The position numbers were made by a program, and so were the translations under genes. Positions 8,542 through 14,985 of a DNA stretch of 29,253 bases are shown here, in pieces. The stretch covers positions 1 to 29,253 of the IMG/VR virus record IMGVR_UViG_3300020221_000087. One strand, given 5' to 3'. The notes under the pieces were generated by a model that worked only from the letters and a program-made list of their open reading frames with translations, was not told where the DNA came from and made no database searches. How positions within the stretch are numbered: position 1 is the first letter of the stretch; each line of letters starts with the position of its first letter. Source of the stretch: a virus.

Positions 8542-9788
8542 TTAAATAATCGTTTAATCCAATCCATAAATTTAACAAATAAATTTTTTTTCTTGGATGC
8601 TAATGGCACAGTAGATACAAATTGGTTGTCAATCATTTTTATTTTATCATCAGTAATTTTATTTCCCCAGAAACAATATAATTTTGAACTTTCTTCAAAC
8701 GTTTTTCCAATTTCTCTAAAACCAAGTGTTACTTTATTTTTTGTTATCACTATATTTTCAAAAGCCGGATAAGTTTTGTGATCAACATTTGGTGCATATA
8801 CATACCCACAAAAATTGGAAACTATTGGTGTCTGAATCCAGTGCCAATAACAATTTCCTTTGGATAATTCAATTTCATTGTTAGTTATTAAAACATTTTT
8901 ATTAAAAGATATTTGTTTGGGATTATCCCAATGTTGGCAAGTTACTTGAAAAAATTGCCACACATTTTTTGCAATATTATTTTCTATAATAAAATCTTCA
9001 TTTGTCCAACTGTCAAAATAAACACAAGCTCCTTGAAAATTAATAAATTTATTGTTAGCTATTTTAGCGTTTTTACTGAAAGCTAATGATATTCCATGTA
9101 ATGGACTTTGTTGGTCTACCACATTAAAATCCATATTCTCAAATACATTATCACTTACCAAAACATCATATCCGCCAACAGCAACACATGTATTTTCAGG
9201 CACATGTTTTTCACTACTATTTGATTTTCTACCCGGCAACGTAAAGTAATTATCAACAACTGTTGTACCTTTCATTGTATTACTATCAGGTCCTACAATG
9301 ATTTGGAAAGTTTCATGAGTTTGAGCAGTTCCAACTCCAAAATTAATAAACTTGCAACTCTTAATTGTGTTATTTGCACCACGAATTCTTATTCCTAACA
9401 TTGTTGACTTAGTATTATTTTCATAATTACCGTCAAACGTTATTCCTTCAATCCAATTGTCGTTACAATATTCATTCCAATTAGTTGTAACCATTGTTAT
9501 AACATCAGATTGTTTATTATATATGTAAGCAGCATTACAATTATCTATCCATTTTAATCTTGTTTTGTCTCTACCAGCACCAATTATCTTAACGGAATGT
9601 TTTCTGTTCCATCCCCAACAAATACAACTATCACTCCATACGTGGCCCAAATGCCAATTTGTATCGTTTCTACCTAATATATGTATTCCTTCACTTATGT
9701 AACATTCGCCCGTTGTATCTATACATTTATTGATATACGGCGCAATATTGTCGCCTATTTTGTAACCATAGTATTCTGGAGTATTCAT
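8538..9788 (-). CDS. Right-handed beta-helix protein (416 aa)
   Basis: Repeated short strands rich in Asn, Ile, Val and Phe, with patterns such as I-x-x-N-K-F-I-N-F, I-I-E-N-N-I-A-K-N-V, L-I-T-N-N-E-I-E-L and I-V-I-T-K-N-K-V-T, mark a parallel beta-helix of the pectate-lyase-like type (roughly residues 40-390). In phages this fold is used in tailspikes and polysaccharide-degrading or binding proteins. No active-site triad can be assigned by eye. Trp, Cys and His are unusually frequent. The last ~18 residues (KKKNLFVKFMDWIKRLFK) would form a basic amphipathic helix. It is translationally coupled to the cupin-like gene. Host-surface interaction is inferred from the fold. Confidence 0.65.
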   Translation of the reverse strand: MNTPEYYGYKIGDNIAPYINKCIDTTGECYISEGIHILGRNDTNWHLGHVWSDSCICWGWNRKHSVKIIGAGRDKTRLKWIDNCNAAYIYNKQSDVITMVTTNWNEYCNDNWIEGITFDGNYENNTKSTMLGIRIRGANNTIKSCKFINFGVGTAQTHETFQIIVGPDSNTMKGTTVVDNYFTLPGRKSNSSEKHVPENTCVAVGGYDVLVSDNVFENMDFNVVDQQSPLHGISLAFSKNAKIANNKFINFQGACVYFDSWTNEDFIIENNIAKNVWQFFQVTCQHWDNPKQISFNKNVLITNNEIELSKGNCYWHWIQTPIVSNFCGYVYAPNVDHKTYPAFENIVITKNKVTLGFREIGKTFEESSKLYCFWGNKITDDKIKMIDNQFVSTVPLASKKKNLFVKFMDWIKRLFK

Positions 9789-9832
9789 AAAATTTAATTG
9801 AAATTTTTACCACAACCGATGCTTGTAGGGTC

Positions 9833-10630
9833 TCATGTTTTTCTTGGACGTATTGGTTCCATTACAGGAAAGTCTACATCATCGTCATCATCTGTGTTTA
9901 CACCATCAACAGTCTCGACATCTTTATAGTAATTTTGCACCCATTTTTTACCAATAGGATTTCTGACTGGACTTTTCAGAAACTCTATCACATTACGTAA
10001 CACGCTTTTATCTATCGGTTCGCCACTCTTGGTTTTATCAACAATCTTAAAATTGTTTCCAAATATATTTTGAAAATGACCCAAATTATTTTGACAACTA
10101 AACCACATTTGCGACAATAAATCTTCAGGTATTTTACGAGGTCTTTTATTGTTTCGTTCGATCGCTACTTGCAAGCTTGTGTTTACAAATATCATATAAC
10201 AATCATAACCATATTGTTCCATAATACGTTTCTTTATCTGGATAGACTGAATGCTGTCGCCTGTTCCATCTATAATAAGACCCAACTTATTTTTTCTATA
10301 CATGTTCAATTTCTTAAAAGTTATTTGTTTTGCTTTTTCTCTAGTAGATTGTGGACCAACTGTCAATTTTTCAAATTCATCTGGACTCAACTTGTTCAAA
10401 TCAGTTGAAATCTTCATTTGTCGAAGCATTTGTTCAAATTCATTATCACTGTTGATTACCTTTAATCCATACTTGTTGACCGAAGAACCAGATGGTAAAT
10501 CAAACAATTCGTTAGCTACCGTGCTTTTACCACTACCTGGACCGCCAGCCATGAATATACACTTGAGGGTCGATGGATCATCTATACCCTCGGTCAAACT
10601 GTGTTTCTTAAGTAATTCAAGTAAGTTCAT
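9833..10630 (-). CDS. P-loop kinase, zeta-toxin/polynucleotide-kinase-like (265 aa)
   Basis: A Walker A motif GGPGSGKST at residues 29-37 follows a beta strand (CIFMA). Later features fit small-molecule or polynucleotide kinases: I-N-S-D near residue 59, a second strand L-I-I-D-G-T-G near 117-123, M-I-F-V-N-T-S with a basic stretch R-N-N-K-R-P-R-K-I-P that could be a lid. Related proteins are found in T4-like phages and are usually annotated as zeta-toxin-domain or AAA_33 proteins; the substrate (sugar nucleotide, DNA or RNA 5' end) is unknown. The leader MNLLELLKKHSLTE ends in L-x-E, resembling a capsid-targeting peptide. The C-terminus has a short acidic Asp run. Confidence 0.75.
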   Translation of the reverse strand: MNLLELLKKHSLTEGIDDPSTLKCIFMAGGPGSGKSTVANELFDLPSGSSVNKYGLKVINSDNEFEQMLRQMKISTDLNKLSPDEFEKLTVGPQSTREKAKQITFKKLNMYRKNKLGLIIDGTGDSIQSIQIKKRIMEQYGYDCYMIFVNTSLQVAIERNNKRPRKIPEDLLSQMWFSCQNNLGHFQNIFGNNFKIVDKTKSGEPIDKSVLRNVIEFLKSPVRNPIGKKWVQNYYKDVETVDGVNTDDDDDVDFPVMEPIRPRKT

Positions 10631-10726
10631 TCTTATAGTATCATAGAGATTTAATATAAATATCAGTTGAGGAAGGAGGCGGTGTCATATGTTAATAAAT
10701 ATTAAAAAAAATTCACTTGGAAAATA

Positions 10727-11383
10727 TCATAGAGAGTAATTAGTTCTGTAGGATTGGACAATTGCCCACTTATTTTCGGGTTGAAATATTTGAGGATACT
10801 TTAAATACGAAGCATGTCCATCTGCATATATATATGATGCTCCATTGTTGTGCTTTTTAAAATCTAATTCAGTTTGATCATTACCTTTTCCTTCAAATAT
10901 ATCCATATAAAAATGTCTTGAATTTCCTAACTTTTCCCCAAATATTACTGTTTCACTTACGAATAGAATGGAACTAGACTTCAATGGTTCCTCTAAAATG
11001 TCCCAATCCGCGTCAAAATATTCATAGTAATAATCATTAAATCCATTGATTATAAAACTACGATTTGATTTGTTAATGTTTGTTTCAACTAGATTATTTG
11101 TAAATTTATCGACAGGACATCTTAATATACCAACATTCTCATAATATGGTTTTAATGCTAATGGCCACTGATTTGTCAAACTACGCGGCGGATATATGTC
11201 ATTATAATCTAACTTATATTGTTCAGCTGAAAGACCCAATTGCCTAGAGTTGTTTAAACATTGTATTTGAAGCGCTTTACTTTTTGCTTTACTCAATGAT
11301 GGTAATAAAAGACCGGCTAATATTGCAATTATAGCTATTACCACTAGTAATTCAATCAAAGTAAATGCTTTTTTATTTTTCAT
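10727..11383 (-). CDS. Prepilin-like protein of the H-X9-DG family (218 aa)
   Basis: The N-terminus [20 protein letters not shown] is a textbook type IV prepilin/pseudopilin signal: a short basic leader, cleavage expected after Ala6 before Phe7, Glu at mature position +5 (E11), then a ~20-residue hydrophobic helix. The C-terminal region has His178 followed after exactly nine residues by Asp-Gly (188-189), the H-X9-DG signature abundant in Verrucomicrobiota, Planctomycetota and Lentisphaerota. The length is normal for that family and the frame is intact. In bacteria such proteins form pilus or type II secretion pseudopili after processing by PilD-like peptidase; no peptidase or pilus assembly gene is seen here, so host machinery would be needed. 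It lies among phage genes, most likely acquired from the host. Confidence 0.88.
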   Translation of the reverse strand: MKNKKAFTLIELLVVIAIIAILAGLLLPSLSKAKSKALQIQCLNNSRQLGLSAEQYKLDYNDIYPPRSLTNQWPLALKPYYENVGILRCPVDKFTNNLVETNINKSNRSFIINGFNDYYYEYFDADWDILEEPLKSSSILFVSETVIFGEKLGNSRHFYMDIFEGKGNDQTELDFKKHNNGASYIYADGHASYLKYPQIFQPENKWAIVQSYRTNYSL

Positions 11384-11480
11384 AACTAATTGTTTGTTTT
11401 TTTAAATTATACTTACCAATTCTATAATAACCAGTATTAGCTGTAAATTTTATCAGATAATTGTCTGTTTTAATAGTCAT
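11373..11480 (-). CDS. Possible 35-residue leader ORF overlapping the prepilin gene
   Basis: A small frame starting at ATG 11480 encodes [20 protein letters not shown] followed by 15 more residues and stops 11 bases inside the prepilin gene. A purine-rich stretch (AAGAAGAAGAT) precedes the start. The overlap would allow translational coupling. There is no homology support, and chance ORFs of this size are common in AT-rich DNA. Confidence 0.25.
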   Translation of the reverse strand: MTIKTDNYLIKFTANTGYYRIGKYNLKKQTISYEK

Positions 11481-11485
11481 ATCTT

Positions 11486-11507
11486 CTTCTTACATTCTTC
11501 TTACATT
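11486..11507. repeat. 11-bp tandem repeat in the prepilin upstream region
   Basis: CTTCTTACATT occurs twice in direct succession. It sits in the 285-bp gap between the EF-hand-like gene (stop 11669) and the prepilin gene (start 11383). Apart from this repeat, the terminator at 11624-11644 and the possible 35-residue ORF, I see nothing else definable in that gap. Confidence 0.7.
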
Positions 11508-11623
11508 CTGGTTCTACTCGATCTTATAACATGTAATCCGCATGTAGGAATTACTTGTGTCATCAAACAACCACACTTAACATGTCTATTTTTAGTTAAT
11601 ATCATACTCTTATAAATAGAAAA

Positions 11624-11644
11624 TCCCGCCAGAACCTAGCGGGA
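11624..11644 (-). terminator. Hairpin terminator after the EF-hand-like gene
   Basis: TCCCGC pairs with GCGGGA across a 9-nt loop. On the minus strand the stem is followed by TTTTC. It lies 25 nt past the stop of the EF-hand-like gene and upstream of the prepilin gene, suggesting that the prepilin gene has its own promoter. A minus-strand TATAAT-like box occurs near 11408-11413, but no good -35 was found. Confidence 0.65.
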
Positions 11645-11668
11645 CTTTGTCATAAATTTATTATTTGA

Positions 11669-11956
11669 TTAAACCTTATTTCCAAGTCTCTTGTTAACAA
11701 TAGATTGGACTTTCCTTAAAAAAGCAGCATCATCTGTTTTACCATCTCTTTCAGCAGCTGCTGCTTTTCTGGCAGCAATTACAGCATCACCAGTAGTAAT
11801 CTTGCCATCACCGGTTTGATCCAATTTCTTGGTAACCTTTGGAGCTGGTGGTGATTGTTTCTTAGGCGCTTCTTTCTTAGGAGATTCTTTTTTAGCTTCT
11901 AATTTAAGTTCTTCTAGTATTTCTTTGATTAAATTTTTAATTTCGTTACGCGTCAT
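11669..11956 (-). CDS. Small helical protein with one EF-hand-like loop (95 aa)
   Basis: Residues 1-22 form a charged helix (NEIKNLIKEILEELKLE core), followed by a Lys/Pro/Glu-rich linker. Then comes DQTGDGKITTGD at about residues 46-57: Asp at loop positions 1, 5 and 12, Gly at 6 and Ile at 8, matching an EF-hand or dockerin-type calcium loop. An Ala-rich helix and a basic C-terminus follow. A single loop suggests either dimerisation or weak calcium binding. GAGGAG six to eleven bases before ATG 11956 is a strong Shine-Dalgarno and fixes the start. No specific function is recognised. Confidence 0.6.
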   Translation of the reverse strand: MTRNEIKNLIKEILEELKLEAKKESPKKEAPKKQSPPAPKVTKKLDQTGDGKITTGDAVIAARKAAAAERDGKTDDAAFLRKVQSIVNKRLGNKV

Positions 11957-11995
11957 ATAATTTCTCCTCTTAATAAATATATTTTAAAATTTAAA

Positions 11996-12144
11996 TTACC
12001 AATATTTTCTTTTACCTTTATTGCTCAATGATTTCATTCTATGACTTCTATAAAGCCAATATCCAGCTGTTGTTTGATCTTTTGAGCACATATACGTCTT
12101 AATTCAGTAAGAACTGGACGTTTTTCAACCTCAAACTTAACCAT
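11996..12144 (-). pseudogene. Frameshifted partial copy of the basic protein's C-terminus
   Basis: Read on the minus strand, one frame gives R-R-I-C-A-Q-K, and then a shifted frame gives D-Q-T-T-A-G-Y-W-L-Y-R-S-H-R-M-K-S-L-S-N-K-G-K ending K-Y-W-stop. The intact neighbour at 12563-13165 ends R-H-R-C-A-Q-K-K-D-R-T-T-A-G-Y-W-S-C-R-S-H-R-M-R-S-L-G-N-K-G-R ending R-F-W-stop. DNA alignment shows a 4-nt shortening after CTCAAAAG, which causes the frameshift. The homologous part covers about 11999-12103. The first ~15 codons after the possible ATG 12144 do not match. The iron-sulfur carrier gene now separates the two copies. Confidence 0.8.
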
Positions 12145-12179
12145 ATTATATTTGTCGTTTTTAAACGTAGTTTATTTTT

Positions 12180-12197
12180 TTGTCTTTTAAAAGACAA
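12180..12197. terminator. Perfect palindrome downstream of the Fe-S carrier gene
   Basis: TTGTCTTTTAAAAGACAA is an 18-bp perfect inverted repeat located 20 nt beyond the iron-sulfur carrier stop. It could form a weak AT-rich terminator hairpin. It is flanked by T-rich sequence on the plus-strand left side, so orientation is unclear. Confidence 0.35.
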
Positions 12198-12217
12198 TAA
12201 ATTTTACCATAAAAAAT

Positions 12218-12559
12218 TTAATTAAAACTTTTACCACAACCACAAGTGCTTGCTGCATTTGGATTAATAAATTTAAAACCTCCGCCCATTAATTCATAAG
12301 AATAATCTAGTTCAGCCTCTTTAATATAATTCGCACTAAAATTGTCTATGACTACACTCACACTTTCATATTCATATACCAAATCATTGTCTCTGATTTC
12401 ATCAAATGTCATACCATACTGTAAACCACTACATCCACCTGCTTCTACAAATATTCTCAAACTTTTGTTTTTATAATCCTCTGTATTTTTAACTAAATTA
12501 TTTACTTCGGTTAAAGCATTATCAGTTAATTTAATTATTGAAGTTTCTAATTTTATCAT
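12218..12559 (-). CDS. A-type iron-sulfur carrier (IscA/ErpA/HesB family)
   Basis: A 113-residue protein of normal family length with the three diagnostic cysteines: Cys43 in G-G-C-S-G-L-Q-Y and Cys106/Cys108 in C-G-C-G near the C-terminus, spaced as in IscA/ErpA. The strand G-M-T-F-D-E and the N-P-N-A block before C-G-C-G also fit. A-type carriers bind Fe or a [2Fe-2S]/[4Fe-4S] cluster and pass it to client apoproteins in the cytoplasm. HesB-like genes are known in some marine phages; a role in maturing a phage or host Fe-S enzyme, or in virion assembly, is inferred. Start ATG 12559 lies 4 nt after the upstream gene's stop, so the two are probably coupled. The short start MIKLETSIIKL superficially resembles the leader peptide of neighbours but lacks L-x-E at residues 8-10. 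Confidence 0.9.
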   Translation of the reverse strand: MIKLETSIIKLTDNALTEVNNLVKNTEDYKNKSLRIFVEAGGCSGLQYGMTFDEIRDNDLVYEYESVSVVIDNFSANYIKEAELDYSYELMGGGFKFINPNAASTCGCGKSFN

Positions 12560-12562
12560 AAT

Positions 12563-13165
12563 TTACCAAAATCTACCTCGGCCTTTATTACCTAAACTGC
12601 GCATACGATGACTACGACAACTCCAATAACCGGCTGTTGTTCTGTCTTTCTTTTGAGCACATCTATGTCTAGCAGCAAAACTTTTTCGACGAGCTTTATT
12701 GCCTGCTCTACTTCTCATATTTGGATCTCCGAATGTTACTTTCTTGATTTTACCATTTTTACCTTTGACGTAGACAGCATATTTTTTTGGTCCACCTGGA
12801 GTTCTAACTGGTCTATTAAGTGTAACACTTCTGCCACGATGTTTAGCTTCAATTATCAAATCTTCTTCAATTTCAATCGGAGCATCCAAATAAACTTCTC
12901 TACCCTCAAAAATTTCTTTTTTACCAAGGTCACTCTCAACCAATTCAGCGTCTGGATCACATAGTTCAATTAAATTATTGTAATATAACTTACGAACTTC
13001 TTCAATTAACTCAAAATAAGATTCACTATAAGTTCTAAAAATGTTTTCCATTAATGGAATTTGTTTTTCTAAATGATAATTTAAATTAGCTGTAATTACT
13101 GTATCTTGCAGCATTTTCATCGGACAAAGTTCTTGATTTTCAAATAAATCGATTAATTTAATCAT
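12563..13165 (-). CDS. Basic-tailed phage protein with leader peptide (200 aa)
   Basis: Residues 1-9 (MIKLIDLFE) form a leader ending in L-x-E. The middle is acidic and helical. From about residue 123 the protein turns strongly basic: K-Y-A-V-Y-V-K-G-K-N-G, V-T-F-G-D-P-N-M, then A-R-R-K-S-F-A-A-R-H-R-C and T-T-A-G-Y-W-S-C-R-S-H-R-M. This C-terminal signature (F-G-D-P-N-M ... R-x-S-F-x-A-R-H-x-C ... Y-W-S-C) is one I recognise from uncharacterised proteins of environmental phages. Two Cys and two His could bind metal, and the Arg/Lys content suggests nucleic-acid contact. A degenerate copy of its end lies at 11996-12144. Function is unknown; packaging in the head is a hypothesis. Confidence 0.7.
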   Translation of the reverse strand: MIKLIDLFENQELCPMKMLQDTVITANLNYHLEKQIPLMENIFRTYSESYFELIEEVRKLYYNNLIELCDPDAELVESDLGKKEIFEGREVYLDAPIEIEEDLIIEAKHRGRSVTLNRPVRTPGGPKKYAVYVKGKNGKIKKVTFGDPNMRSRAGNKARRKSFAARHRCAQKKDRTTAGYWSCRSHRMRSLGNKGRGRFW

Positions 13166-13177
13166 ATAATATAAATA

Positions 13178-14104
13178 TTATTCATACTTGTTTGTTAGTT
13201 TTAATTCGCCAATTAGTCTCTTTTCGTTGTCATTTAAGTTTTTATCCAATTCAACACCTAAATCCTTTAACGTATAACTAACCCCAGTCTTTTTCTCTAC
13301 ATTCTTCATTATTTCTATAGTATCCACAACACTATCCAAAGTGGTCTTGTATTTACCAAATTCAACCGAAGAAGTCAAATTACTAAAATCAACAGATCTA
13401 GGAGCTATACCCTTTATTATTGATATTGCATATGAAGCAATATGTTCAAATACACTAAATATCGCGCTTGCAATTGGATTTGTAGCTGCCAAAAATCTCA
13501 ATACCATAAAGCATATCAAGAATATTAATATGCCAGTAACCCCTATTGTCACAAACCTCTTCAAACCATACATGACACCGCCTAGACCCATCCAACTGTT
13601 TACTTCATTCACGGTAACCTGAAGGGCGTCTGCCTTTTTTGCCACCTGCGAAGCCTGTGTTTCCAATCCTTTTATTTGTTTTTCATACACATCTTCAATT
13701 TCTTTTTGTCTTACTTGAAGAGTCATAATCTCATCATCACGTTCTTTGAGTAGTTTACCGCCCTTTTGTTTTTCCTTTTCAACTTCACTATTCAATAGAT
13801 CTGTGAGTTCTTTTATTTTGTTCAAATCATCGATATTTGGATTACCAGTGATGTTCAAAATTCTACCATTAAAGTCTATAGCAGTCTTGACTTGGACGGG
13901 CGGATTTGTAACAGATTTAAGAGAATAGTCAGTTCCACTAGCTAGTGTAGCAACTTGTTGTAACTTTTCACCTTCGTTTTTTGCCATTTCAACTCGGGTA
14001 TTTGCAAGAACATCTTTGGTCTTTTGGACCTTTTCTACATTCGTAGATTTGCATCCGCTGACCAATAAAAATGATGTTAAAAATAGTGTAAATAGTTTTC
14101 TCAT
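13178..14104 (-). CDS. Lipoprotein with coiled coil and transmembrane segment; possible unimolecular spanin (308 aa)
   Basis: I start it at ATG 14104, not at the upstream TTG 14119, because this gives a clean type II signal peptide: MRK, a hydrophobic core, and lipobox L-V-S-G before Cys18. Residues about 90-165 are charged and heptad-like (coiled coil). About 182-206 (including GVTGILIFLICFMVL) is a transmembrane helix, followed by a second moderately hydrophobic stretch and a ~75-residue charged tail. An outer-membrane lipid anchor plus a periplasmic coiled coil plus an inner-membrane helix is the topology of u-spanins, which fuse the two membranes at lysis. It is larger than known u-spanins and has an extra C-terminal domain. 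Similar lipoproteins exist in other phages without assigned function. Confidence 0.65.
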   Translation of the reverse strand: MRKLFTLFLTSFLLVSGCKSTNVEKVQKTKDVLANTRVEMAKNEGEKLQQVATLASGTDYSLKSVTNPPVQVKTAIDFNGRILNITGNPNIDDLNKIKELTDLLNSEVEKEKQKGGKLLKERDDEIMTLQVRQKEIEDVYEKQIKGLETQASQVAKKADALQVTVNEVNSWMGLGGVMYGLKRFVTIGVTGILIFLICFMVLRFLAATNPIASAIFSVFEHIASYAISIIKGIAPRSVDFSNLTSSVEFGKYKTTLDSVVDTIEIMKNVEKKTGVSYTLKDLGVELDKNLNDNEKRLIGELKLTNKYE

Positions 14105-14149
14105 GTCTATAAATATCAATCCATACTATAAAAACTTGTATATTTCACC

Positions 14150-14177
14150 ACTATAATATATGATACTAACATGTCAA
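14150..14177 (-). promoter_or_regulatory. Candidate sigma70-type promoter for the lipoprotein gene
   Basis: Minus-strand TTGACA (14177-14172), 16-bp spacer, TATAGT (14155-14150). Transcription would start near 14143, giving a leader of about 40 nt. The -35 box overlaps the ATG of the divergent Mom-like gene, so the two genes' expression may interfere. Confidence 0.45.
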
Positions 14178-14944
14178 AATATTGTGATACATCGTTAATT
14201 GACATCAAAAGTATCAATAAAAATGTTGCAAAAACACTTATTGAAAAAAATCATTACACTCACAAATGGAGTTTATGTACTGTAGCTTATGGTGTTTATC
14301 ATAAAGAATATATAGAAAGCACATTCTTTGGTGGTTATAACGAAAAATTAATTGGCGTATTGATATACGGAAATGCAGTAGGTAGAAATGCCAGTACAAG
14401 CATATCTCCACTACTTACTAACAACAATGTACTAGAACTTACAAGACTGTGGATATCTGATGGTTATGGCAAGAATATTGAAAGCTATTGTATTGCTGAA
14501 AGTTTTAGATTATTAAACATCGAATATCCCCACATAAAATGTATATTAAGTTACGCTGACAGCGAGGTGGGTCATAAAGGTACAATATATCAAGCAACAG
14601 GATTCCTATATCAAGGGGATAATTATGTAGATATAGCACTAATGCCTAACTATAGTGTTAGTTTAAACGGTCCTCCTAATTATGAGTGGATACATAGTAG
14701 AAGTGTTTATGCTAGATGGAAAACACATAGTGTGGATAAACTAAAAGAACGTATAGGTAGAACATTTTGGCGCAAACGTGAAAGCGGTAAACATCGTTAT
14801 ATCAAGTTTATTGGCAACAAGATAGAAAATAAAAAGTTAGCTAAATCACTAAAACATAAAGTTCTACCTTACCCAAAAAATACTTCGTTCAAAGAAGAAG
14901 TAACGGAAATCCTTGTGGAAAATATCAATCAATTTTTTGAATAA
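14171..14944 (+). CDS. Mom-like DNA-modification acyltransferase (257 aa)
   Basis: The sequence resembles phage Mom-family proteins: a start block V-A-K-T-L-I-E-K-N-H-Y-T-H-K-W-S, then L-I-G-V-L-I-Y-G-N-A-V-G-R, S-I-S-P-L-L, V-L-E-L-T-R-L-W-I, S-Y-A-D-S-E-V-G-H-K-G-T-I-Y-Q-A-T-G-F and H-S-R-S-V-Y-A-R-W. Mom of phage Mu is a GNAT-fold enzyme that converts adenine in DNA to N6-carbamoylmethyladenine, protecting phage DNA from restriction. The central E-L-T-R-L and A-D-S-E-V-G-H blocks are the strongest resemblance. It is one of three plus-strand genes. A plus-strand TATAAT lies at 14152-14157 without a convincing -35. A bidirectional terminator follows directly. Other GNAT substrates cannot be excluded. 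Confidence 0.75.
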   Translation: MSKYCDTSLIDIKSINKNVAKTLIEKNHYTHKWSLCTVAYGVYHKEYIESTFFGGYNEKLIGVLIYGNAVGRNASTSISPLLTNNNVLELTRLWISDGYGKNIESYCIAESFRLLNIEYPHIKCILSYADSEVGHKGTIYQATGFLYQGDNYVDIALMPNYSVSLNGPPNYEWIHSRSVYARWKTHSVDKLKERIGRTFWRKRESGKHRYIKFIGNKIENKKLAKSLKHKVLPYPKNTSFKEEVTEILVENINQFFE

Positions 14945-14977
14945 AAAACCCCCAACCTTTCGGAAGGGGGTTTGTTT
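14943..14977. terminator. Bidirectional terminator between convergent genes
   Basis: A C-rich/G-rich hairpin (CCCCC at 14949-14953 with GGGGG at 14966-14970, with an inner CCTT-TCGG-AAGG alternative) is preceded by six A and followed by TTTGTTT. It lies between the Mom-like gene (plus) and the pyrophosphatase gene (minus) and can end both transcripts. Confidence 0.85.
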
Positions 14978-14985
14978 AATTAAAA

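Noticed and set aside
10689-10739. Plus-strand 16-codon ORF preceded by an excellent Shine-Dalgarno-like AGGAAGGAGG
   Set aside because: Very short, antisense to the end of the prepilin gene, no similarity to anything known and no promoter; probably a chance purine-rich stretch in the 96-bp gap.
11384-11668. tRNA or riboswitch in the prepilin upstream gap
   Set aside because: No cloverleaf or known aptamer pattern could be drawn; only a terminator, an 11-bp repeat and a doubtful mini-ORF are visible.
14105-14119. TTG start at 14119 for the lipoprotein gene
   Set aside because: It would add five residues ahead of a clean lipoprotein signal peptide; ATG 14104 gives the better N-terminus.
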